The notes beneath the pieces were generated by a model that worked only from the letters and a program-made list of their open reading frames with translations, was not told the DNA's origin and did no database searches. The translations under genes were made by a program, and so were the position numbers. A stretch of 9,054 nt of DNA. It comes from Bacillota bacterium (GTDB lineage Bacteria > Bacillota > Clostridia > Acetivibrionales > DSM-1351). The stretch is from assembly GCA_023412275.1 (NCBI GenBank), contig JAEYNY010000168.1, forward strand, positions 1-9,054. The letters run 5' to 3'. Shown here piece by piece: positions 1 through 8,000 of the stretch (positions are counted from its first letter, which is position 1; the number at the start of each line of letters is the position of its first letter).

Positions 1-11
1 TTATGCTGTTC

Positions 12-86
12 ATGCGGAAATGTATCCTCCTAATGTATATTTTTGTGTGGTAACTTAAACATACACTATGGATGCACTTTCCGCAT
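12..86. repeat. Imperfect inverted repeat, arms of about 16 bases
   Basis: The left arm at 12-27 reads ATGCGGAAATGTATCC and the right arm at 70-86 reads GGATGCACTTTCCGCAT. They are reverse complements apart from one mismatch and one extra base, with 42 bases between them. The repeat lies between two pieces of a decayed recombinase reading frame and the frame stops inside it at 31-33. It could be a small inserted palindromic element, a recombination site scar or chance. No target duplication was found. Confidence 0.45.
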
Positions 87-100
87 TATTTTTTTACTAA

Positions 101-129
101 TTGTCACACATGTATTGTAATCCTACAGT
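101..129 (+). promoter_or_regulatory. Weak candidate promoter upstream of the recombinase
   Basis: TTGTCA at 101-106 matches the -35 consensus at five of six positions. It is separated by 17 bases from TACAGT at 124-129, which matches the -10 consensus at four of six. If used, it would give a leader of about 170 bases before the recombinase start. The recombinase may instead have been transcribed from a promoter of the lost upstream gene beyond the window. Such weak matches are common by chance in AT-rich DNA. Confidence 0.2.
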
Positions 130-387
130 GGGGCATCCTTAATCAGAATAGTTCACCAAGGTAGATGGATAAGCTGGATATGTGCAACCTATATGCAAAA
201 GGGAAAATCAGCATGTACTGGAATGCGAATCCCGGATGGCAAATTGAATGAGCTAACAAAAGATACACCATTAACAGAACCAGTGGTTGTAGAGGAGGTT
301 ATTGATGGCCAGAATAGAAAACAGAACTCCCAAAAGAATTTCTGTTTTGTACCCCTTACCCAATACAAGGAATTCGGGAGAAACTAA
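121..387 (+). pseudogene. Remnant of the C-terminal zinc-ribbon region of a large serine recombinase
   Basis: Frame +1 is open from 121 (after TAA 118-120) to the TAA at 385-387. The encoded peptide contains SGASLIRI, then WICATYMQKGKSACTG, then IPDGKLNEL. This spacing matches the second half of the zinc-ribbon and the IP-x3-L motif near the C-terminus of large serine recombinases, where the usual pattern is CGAS...WxCxTYxxxGKxxC...IPxxxL. The serine before GAS stands where a zinc-binding cysteine is expected. A further C-x2-C-G (LCCSCGN) lies in the same frame at 1-21 but is cut by a stop at 31-33. No catalytic domain is present in the window, and the end overlaps the start of the intact recombinase. 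Clostridial elements often carry such recombinases in tandem, so I infer a decayed partner gene. The alternative, a short functional ORF from ATG 193, has no ribosome binding site. Confidence 0.6.
291..298 (+). promoter_or_regulatory. Ribosome binding site of the serine recombinase
   Basis: AGAGGAGG is a near-perfect Shine-Dalgarno sequence. It lies 6 bases before ATG 305 but only 3 bases before the in-frame TTG at 302, so ATG 305 is the better start. It sits within the reading frame of the upstream recombinase remnant, as expected for genes that were once translationally coupled. Confidence 0.8.
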
Positions 388-1822
388 TGAGCAAAAGAAT
401 AAAAAACGAGTAGCAGCTTACTGCAGGGTTTCATCTGGAAGCAGCGAGCAGATGGAAAGCTACAATGCCCAAATCCAATACTACGAAAGATACATAAAAG
501 AAAACCTGAACTATATATTTGCAGGAATCTATGCAGATGAAGCGGTTTCAGGAACTGATACCCGTAAAAGGGATGCATTTAGGCACATTATACAGGACTG
601 TAGAGACGGTAAAATTGATATGGTAGTAACCAAGAGCCTATCCCGCTTCGGGCGTAACACGGTAGACTGCTTAAAAATAATACGGGAGCTCAAAGCACTT
701 GGAGTAGATGTGTTCTTTGAAAAAGAAAATATCCATACACTACAAAGTGAAGGCGAAATGCTCATATCACTGATTTCAGCGGTTGCACAAAATGAGAGCC
801 TTTCACTATCAGAAAATATTAAATGGGGGATACATAGAAAATATGAGCGAGGCATTATTAATAGCATACCCTGTGGTAAATTCCTAGGGTATGACAAGGA
901 CAATGAAGGTAACATAATAATAAATGAAGAACAGGCAGCTATTGTGCGACGCATATACCAGGAGTTTCTTGACGGCTATGGGACATTCCAGATTGCCAAA
1001 CGGCTAACAGAAGAAAAGATCCCCAGAACCTTTGGTGGCAAGGAGTGGTGTGCCAGTCATATCCGTAAGGTTTTGACAAATGAGAAAATGAAAGGTGATA
1101 CACAGTTCCAAAAAACATATAACACTGACTATCTGACGAAAAAACGAGCAAAAAACAAAGGAGAGCTGCCGCAGTATTATTATGAAAATACACATCAGGC
1201 AATCATAGAAAAAGAGATATGGGAATGCGTTCAGCTTGAATTTGAAAGGCAGAAGCAATACTGCATTGAACATAAAATCTCAACCTTCCACCATAACAAT
1301 TCAGAGAACCCGCTATCGGCAAAGATAATTTGCTCGGTGTGCGGGTCTACTTTTGTTTTACTGGAATCTAAAAAGGTTGGTGAAGAAGGGAGAAAATATT
1401 GGCGATGTAGCAGCTTCCGAGGTAACAACGGAACAGAGATAAAGGACAAATTATTTACACCAAAACCTTTGCGTAGAACCTCCGAAAATCCAAATGTAAT
1501 CCGAAGACGGAAAGACCCACAGCCAAGACAAATGCTTTGCACTGATGTTCAGGTGGAGGAAGGTGTACCTAAAAAAGCTTTTATCAAGGCGTGGAATAGG
1601 TTGGTTGATAAATATGAGGAATATATGCCTGCTTTGAAGGAAGCCATTGAGGGGGATGATTTGCTTAAGGCTTATAGGGTGAAGGAGATGATGCGATTGG
1701 TTACGAATACCGGTTATATAAGTGAAATGCCGTATGAGTTAATGCTTAAGACGTTGGGATATATTGAGATTAGGTGTGATAATGAGATTAAGGTTGTATT
1801 TCTTACAGGGGTTATCATATAG
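305..1822 (+). CDS. Large serine recombinase (resolvase/invertase superfamily, integrase type)
   Basis: This protein of 505 residues should cut and rejoin DNA at specific att sites through a covalent serine-DNA link, as in excision and integration of conjugative transposons or phages. Seen in the sequence: an N-terminal catalytic domain (about residues 34-175) with YCRVSS, whose Ser43 is the expected nucleophile and Arg41 a catalytic arginine, and SRFGRNT at 113-119 supplying the other conserved arginines. A central recombinase domain follows (about 185-290), with FLGYDKD, QTYNTDYLTKK and PQYYYENTH. The zinc-ribbon has Cys343, Cys346, Cys368 and probably Cys412. The tail (about 415-505) looks helical. 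Length is normal for the family and no stop or frameshift is visible. Start ATG 305 is chosen over TTG 302 because of Shine-Dalgarno spacing. Odd points are the 44-residue gap between Cys368 and Cys412 and a shift in base composition over the last 230 bases. Its target site cannot be read from the sequence. Confidence 0.93.
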   Translation: MARIENRTPKRISVLYPLPNTRNSGETNEQKNKKRVAAYCRVSSGSSEQMESYNAQIQYYERYIKENLNYIFAGIYADEAVSGTDTRKRDAFRHIIQDCRDGKIDMVVTKSLSRFGRNTVDCLKIIRELKALGVDVFFEKENIHTLQSEGEMLISLISAVAQNESLSLSENIKWGIHRKYERGIINSIPCGKFLGYDKDNEGNIIINEEQAAIVRRIYQEFLDGYGTFQIAKRLTEEKIPRTFGGKEWCASHIRKVLTNEKMKGDTQFQKTYNTDYLTKKRAKNKGELPQYYYENTHQAIIEKEIWECVQLEFERQKQYCIEHKISTFHHNNSENPLSAKIICSVCGSTFVLLESKKVGEEGRKYWRCSSFRGNNGTEIKDKLFTPKPLRRTSENPNVIRRRKDPQPRQMLCTDVQVEEGVPKKAFIKAWNRLVDKYEEYMPALKEAIEGDDLLKAYRVKEMMRLVTNTGYISEMPYELMLKTLGYIEIRCDNEIKVVFLTGVII

Positions 1823-1876
1823 ACTACAAAAGGCTACCAAGTAGGCGATGAAATCTATTTCCTTAAAATTTTACAA

Positions 1877-1893
1877 TTTACAATAATTGTAAA
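1877..1893. promoter_or_regulatory. Palindrome overlapping the -35 box: candidate operator
   Basis: TTTACAATAATTGTAAA is a perfect inverted repeat, with arms of 8 bases around a central A. It covers the -35 hexamer (1887-1892) of the promoter for the giant secreted protein. Another half-site-like TTTTACAATT lies directly upstream at 1869-1878. A dimeric repressor bound here would block RNA polymerase. The regulator is unknown, and no regulator gene lies in the window. AT-rich palindromes can arise by chance, but perfect symmetry at this position is suggestive. Confidence 0.5.
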
Positions 1894-1915
1894 AATATAT
1901 CGCACATGCTATAAT
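1887..1915 (+). promoter_or_regulatory. Sigma-A-type promoter of the giant secreted protein gene
   Basis: The -35 box TTGTAA (1887-1892) is followed by a 17-base spacer and a perfect -10 box TATAAT (1910-1915). The TGC just before the -10 box forms an extended -10 element. Transcription should begin near 1922, giving a leader of about 58 bases before the start codon. The promoter shows that the giant gene can be expressed independently of the recombinase upstream. Confidence 0.75.
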
Positions 1916-1930
1916 GAATTGTATCTTGGC

Positions 1931-1949
1931 CTTTTTATAAAATAAAAAG
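1931..1949 (+). other. Small AT-rich hairpin in the 5' leader
   Basis: CTTTTTAT (1931-1938) and ATAAAAAG (1942-1949) are perfect reverse complements around an AAA loop. The stem has one G-C pair only and would be weak. It ends 17 bases before the Shine-Dalgarno sequence. It might protect the 5' end of the mRNA or be fortuitous; it does not resemble a terminator or a known riboswitch. Confidence 0.3.
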
Positions 1950-1966
1950 AAGGATGAAAAAATGTC

Positions 1967-1973
1967 AGGAGGA
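1967..1973 (+). promoter_or_regulatory. Ribosome binding site of the giant secreted protein
   Basis: AGGAGGA lies 6 bases before ATG 1980 and is an optimal Shine-Dalgarno sequence. It fixes the start at 1980, directly ahead of a clear signal peptide. Confidence 0.9.
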
Positions 1974-1979
1974 ACTTAA

Positions 1980-2060
1980 ATGAAAAAATCAGTTTTAAAC
2001 ATTTTAATTATTATATTTATCATATTTCTAATAATTTCATTAAATTATTCAGTTAATGCT
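1980..2060 (+). other. Signal peptide of the giant protein
   Basis: Residues 1-27 begin MKKSVLN, continue with an uninterrupted hydrophobic core rich in Ile, Leu and Phe (about residues 8-21) and end with SVNA before SEAF. The V-x-A pattern predicts signal peptidase I cleavage after Ala27. There is no lipobox cysteine, so this is not a lipoprotein. Confidence 0.88.
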
Positions 2061-5000
2061 TCAGAAGCATTTAATATTGAATGGGAAAAAATATTAGGGG
2101 GAAGTGATTATGAATATGGGTATTCTATTCAACAAACACAAGATGAAGGGTTTATTCTTATAGGGCAAAAAGACTACACATGCTCTGGATATATGTATGA
2201 TAACTGTTGGATTTTAAAATTTAATAAAAATGGTATTTTAGAATGGCAAAAAACACTTGGTGGATGCAATGACTGTTTTGGTAAAAGTATCCAACAAACT
2301 GAAGATGGTGGTTATATAGTTGCTGGATCTTCTAAAACATCATATGATTATGATTACTTGGTTGTTAAATTAAGTGAGAGTGGTGATGTCGAGTGGCAAA
2401 AAACACTTGGAGGAAGTGGGAACGATTATGCAAATAGTATTCAGCAAACTAATGATGGAGGATATATTGTTGTCGGAAGTTCAGAAGCCTGGTATTATGG
2501 AGAATCATCAACTGGTAATCATGGAAAGCGTGATTATTGGGTAATTAAGCTAAGTGCAAGTGGTGTAGTGGAATGGCAAAAATCATATGGTGGTTCTGGC
2601 AATGATGAAGCAAATTCCGTGCAACAAACCTTGGATAACGGATACATAATAGTTGGAAGTGCAGAAAGCACTGGAATAAATTCGGGAGATTTAGGAAATA
2701 TTCACGGAAAGAAAGAATGTTGGGTTATAAAGTTAAGTGAAAATGGTACTCTACAATGGGAAAAACCTTTGGGTGGAAGCGGCGAGGATAGTGGTGCTAG
2801 TATTAAAAAAACAAGAGATGGAGGCTACATTGTTGCAGGAAGAACAGACTCAAATGATGGAGATGTAGCTGAAAAAAACCAATATGGTGGAGTGGATTAT
2901 TGGGTAATAAAATTGAGTAGTGATGGTGATATTGAATGGGAGCACACATATGGAAGAAATGATTATTCTGATCATGCTAATGATATAATACAGTCCAAGG
3001 ATGGTGGATATGTTGTTGTGGGTACTTCTGGTACTTATGATACATTACAAAGATGTTGGACTATTAAATTAAGTGAAAGTGGTATTATTGAATGGGAGAA
3101 GGTTACTGGAACAAATAATAATGATGATGCTAATAGCTTGACAGAAATGCAGGATGGTGGATATGTGATGGTTGGAGAACATTATGATTTATCACAATCT
3201 GCGTATGACTTATGGTTATTTAAGTTGAATTCTAATTCTACAGAGGTCAAAACTTCAGCTATAACTATTACGGCCCCAGAAATATCTCTCAACCAATATG
3301 AAGAAGCAGATATTTCATATACTATTACTCCTGAGAATGCCTCCGACAAACAAGTAATGTGGAGTAGTGATAGTGAAGATGTTGCAAGGGTTGTAAATGG
3401 TACTGTATACGCCAATAAACCAGGAACTGCTACAATTACTGCCACCACAATGGATAGGTTTTATCAAGACCATTGTACAGTTACTGTTTCACCAATTACC
3501 CCTATAATTCCTGTATCAAGTCTCACAATTGATAAATCTATGGTCTACATGGAAGTAAATGATGTAGCCACTATAAATGCTACTATTGAACCGAATAACT
3601 CATCAAATAGAAACGTTATTTGGACTAATGGTGGTAGATCTGATATTGTATCTGTTGATAAATATGGTAATATAACAGCACATAAGCCTGGGGTTGCTGT
3701 CATTCAAGCTGCTGTTAATGATGGAGACAATTACTTTTGGAAGGAGTGCTCAGTATATGTCTATGACAGTATTATACATCCCTCATCAATTAAACTAGAC
3801 AAAGATGAAATTAACCTTAATCAAAATGAAAGCACTGAATTATCACTCAGTATTTTACCTTTAGATACAGTAAATAGGGATGTTATATGGAGTAGTAGTA
3901 ATGAAAATATCGCAACTGTTGTTGGAGGGATTATATATACACATAATGCTGGAACAGCTCAAATAACAGTAACAACAAGCGATGGTGGACTTGCCGATTC
4001 CTGTACTATAAATGTATTGAATAGTACTCCAAATGCATCTGCACCAAATATTAGTACACAACCTTATGATAAAACAGTAAATTTAGGAGAAGTAGCAGCA
4101 CTTTCAATTTCTGCAACAGCTACAGGTACGATTTCCTATCAATGGTACAGCAATACAAGGGATAGCGTTGTTGGGGGAGCAGAAATCGATGGTGCAACTT
4201 ATACAACATATAACCTACCTACCTCGAATGTAGGTATTACATACTATTATTGCATTGTAACAAACACCGATAACAATGTTTCTGGAATAAAAACTGCAAC
4301 TTCAATTAGTGATATTTCAGCAGTGACGGTAAGTGGTACATTAACTAAAGGTTCAATAACCTGTGACAATGCAGAAGTATTAGCGTTATGTGAATCTTCA
4401 AAGTCAGCTGATATAAGTATTGATTTTTCTGATGAGCAAAAAAGGAAAGAAATATTTGGTCTGTGGAATGATGATCCAATATACTATGAAATTTACTATG
4501 GGAAAGTGGATGAAAATAGTATTTATCAAGGCGAAAAAAAATTGGACTTCTTCACTTACAATAATACTAAGAGATTAGTACTAAATGGAGATTTTACAGT
4601 AAACGGGAAATATATTATGAAAATATATGCTGGTGCTACTAAAAATTCAGTTTTAGTTACGGTTAACGTGACAAATAAATCAGACATAAAAAGTTTTGGT
4701 CATGTAAATCTGCCAGATGGCAATAAGGTTGCAATTATTCCTTGTGAGATAATTAATAGAAGCAAATTAACTCAAGATCAAGTAAATACATTAAATGAAA
4801 TTTCTACATGCATAAAAAATTACTCTGTGCATGACTGGAGCACGCATATGGAAGATTATCATAAATATAATTCCATGTTTCCTGATGGTGCTTTTAGTAA
4901 TTATTTAGATGCTAGGTTAAAAGCTCAAGCAAAATTAGCTTTATATACAGATTTAAATGATGATAAACTAATTAATGCACTTAGAGCTGCTAGTTCTGAA

Positions 5001-8000
5001 AAACTACAAGAAGCATATTATGAATTAGCAAGTGCTATAACATGTATAAATACTTATGAGATTTCAGAGTCCATAAAAAAAAACGATCCTAAACCATTGC
5101 TTAGTAAATTATGTGAGATTGCTCTATCACAAGATAAAGTTGCAGATATTTTCACTAAAGGTATACCCGTTATTAAAATTATATATGGAGTAGACTCTGC
5201 ATTTAAAACATTAGGCTATATTTCAGATTCATTTACAAAAAATAATGTAGCAGACAATTTTCAGAATTTACATGATATTTTTTACAAAGAATATAATTTT
5301 CTTCTAAAAGATAAATTTAGCGATTTTCCAGCAGTTTTGCCGGGCGAATGGCTTGAAATTACTTATCATAATGAAGGGTGGCCAACTGGTATTGTAATTA
5401 CAGATTCAAAAGTTTTTTCTACTTCAACAATTGACTCCAGTACAAACAACCTAAATTATGTTCCATGTAATATAGATGTGTTTAATTCTCAATTAAAAGA
5501 GAATGATTTTTCAACTGATTTAATTAAAGACTATCCGGAAAAATATATATACGAATATATAACATCAAAGACAATTCTCAATATACAGTGCCCTATTATT
5601 ATTGATGTGTATTATGGAAGCCAAGTTATTGCTAATATTAATAATACAGAACCTATGTATCTAGAAAATGAGTATGGTCTGTTTTGTTCATACTACGAAA
5701 ACGGCGAACTTGAAAAGAAAGTAATATTATATAATCCAAACATCAAGATAGTGGTTAAAGGAACTGGTACAGGAACAATGGATTTCTCCGTTTTGAGAAT
5801 TGGATCAAAAGTCTTATTTCAATTAGCTTCATCATACGAAAATGTACCTATAACATCAAATACCATTATAACGGCTACTGATACTAACAATCTACAAAAA
5901 TTAAATATAGATGAAGATGGTGATGGTACAAATGACACACAATACACCGGAACGCAATATTCTGTTCTAACTGAGCTAGAACTTTCAGATAGTAATATTG
6001 CGATTACTAAAGGAAATACTTATAAATTAAATTACACACTTTATCCGAATAGTATCACAAATCAAAGTGGAACTTGGTGGAGCAATGATATATCTATTGC
6101 CAATGTTGATGAAAGTGGTTTAATAACGGCAAATAATGTCGGAGAAACTGATATAAACTTATCAGTTGGCTATGGATTGATAAAATCATGTCATGTAACT
6201 GTTACAAAGGCTTCGTCATCATCTGGGGAAAGCTATTCGCTAACTTTAAATAAGTCTTCTTTAGCTCTTACAGTCGGTAATACCACTCAACTTATTGCAT
6301 CAGTTTTATCAAATAATGAAACAAATAATAATGTGATTTGGTCAATCTCAAGCGGTAATGGTGTGGTATCTGTAAATGATGGATTAGTAACGGCACTTTC
6401 TGAAGGAACTGCAGTAGTAAAAGCGACAAGTTGTGAAGATAGTACTAAATATTCGGAATGTGTTATTACGGTAACTTCTTCCGGAAATGATCCACAAGTA
6501 CCTGATACTGAACCAATTGAATTTAATGCAGGCGTAAGTCTAACAAAAACTACAGATGGATTTATTGCAAAGATTGATAGGACACAAATTCCAAGCTCCA
6601 TATCCGGGTTTACTAAAATAAGTATATGTCAAACTGAAGATATATCAGAACATAATATCAAGGAGCTCATAAACAACACAGAAACGTATTTATATGGAGT
6701 AGGAATTTATGACGAAATTAACGGGGCGGGTTCTGGGAATAGCTTAAAAACCGGATATAACATATTAATGTTACTGGATAACTCAAATAAAGTTTTAGGT
6801 TTTTACATTATTCAAAAGGAAAATGATATACCAGTTGATAATGGTGAAAAATCTACTAAACCTTTAATTAATGATGTAACAGTAATAAATAATGGTGGGG
6901 CTAATGATATTATTGAAATGAGAAATTTAAAGGAAGGAGATCATGTATTAGTATATGATTCCTTTGATTCACAAACTGCAATTATTGATTTAGGAGTCGT
7001 TAATGAAGGATGCAATAACTTAAGTACGTTTTCTGATTTAGGAGATTCAGACGGAAAAATATATATTTCTATCACAAGTGTTGGAATGTCAGAAAGTGAT
7101 AGGCTTGAAGTGGATTTTAGTGCTCCGAATGGCCAATCAGAAAAACTTGATAGTAATGACCTAACGAACTTCTGGACTGTTATTCCGGGTTTTGAGGGTG
7201 CGGTTGTGGTAAACAATGTAAATGGAGGAGATATAATCAAGGTATATGATCAAGCAAATGGGGGCAACCTGCTTGGAATGGGTACTCTTCCAGTCATGGG
7301 AAATACAGGGGGAGAAGTAGTTGCACTTGAAACACTTCCAATAGATAAAGTAGTTTATGTTAGTATTACCCGTAAAGGGATGTTTGAGAGCGAAAGAGTT
7401 AGTATGACCGTAACGCCGCCCGAGCCTATTGTAACAGTTTTAAATTCAGAACCCTACAGTGTTATGAGTAGTAACAATTTCGACCAAACTTTTACAATAT
7501 CTATAAATGGAACTGGAGATTTCGTTGATAATCTTGATAAAAGTTATGTAACGCTAAATGGAGATTTTTCAAATTTAAACGTTGAATCAATCACTAGGAA
7601 TACTGAAACTTGGAAAGCAACTATTAGATTAACTGGTACCCTGTTGAGAAAAACTGGTTCTGGAACCATTACGGTTAATAGTTCGGGGTGGATGGGATTT
7701 CAGGAAAATCATCCAATATCAGCAACTATTAATGTAGATTCAGCAAACATTCCGGTTGAAAGCATTATCCTAAAACCGGTTCTTAGTATGCAAATTGGCA
7801 GTTCAGAGCAGTTAGAAGCAACTATTATACCAAATGAGGCTACAAATAGGGACATTAAATGGTCAATAATAAGTGGAAGTGATAAAGTCACTATTACCAA
7901 TGGAGTAGTTAAAGCTATTAAAATAGGAACTGCAGTTATTAGAGCAACAAGTAGTGAGAATAGTAATATTTTTGGGGATTGTACAATTAATATAATTGAT

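Noticed and set aside
302..304. TTG 302 as the start codon of the recombinase
   Set aside because: It leaves only 3 bases from the Shine-Dalgarno sequence, while ATG 305 directly after it has 6 and is a stronger start codon.
193..387. A 64-codon frame starting at ATG 193 as an independent small gene
   Set aside because: There is no ribosome binding site, it overlaps the recombinase start, and its sequence matches the decayed end of a recombinase zinc-ribbon, so it was listed as a pseudogene.
384..1542. Several minus-strand open frames opposite the recombinase
   Set aside because: They lie fully inside a well-supported gene on the other strand, overlap each other, and show no family motifs or start signals.
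1832..1846. Hairpin GGCTAC-CAA-GTAGGC after the recombinase as a terminator
   Set aside because: The stem is short with a G-G mismatch and no T-tract follows, so it does not qualify as an intrinsic terminator.
1823..1979. A riboswitch or tRNA in the intergenic region
   Set aside because: The transcribed leader is only about 58 bases, very AT-rich, and holds no conserved aptamer-like elements or cloverleaf.
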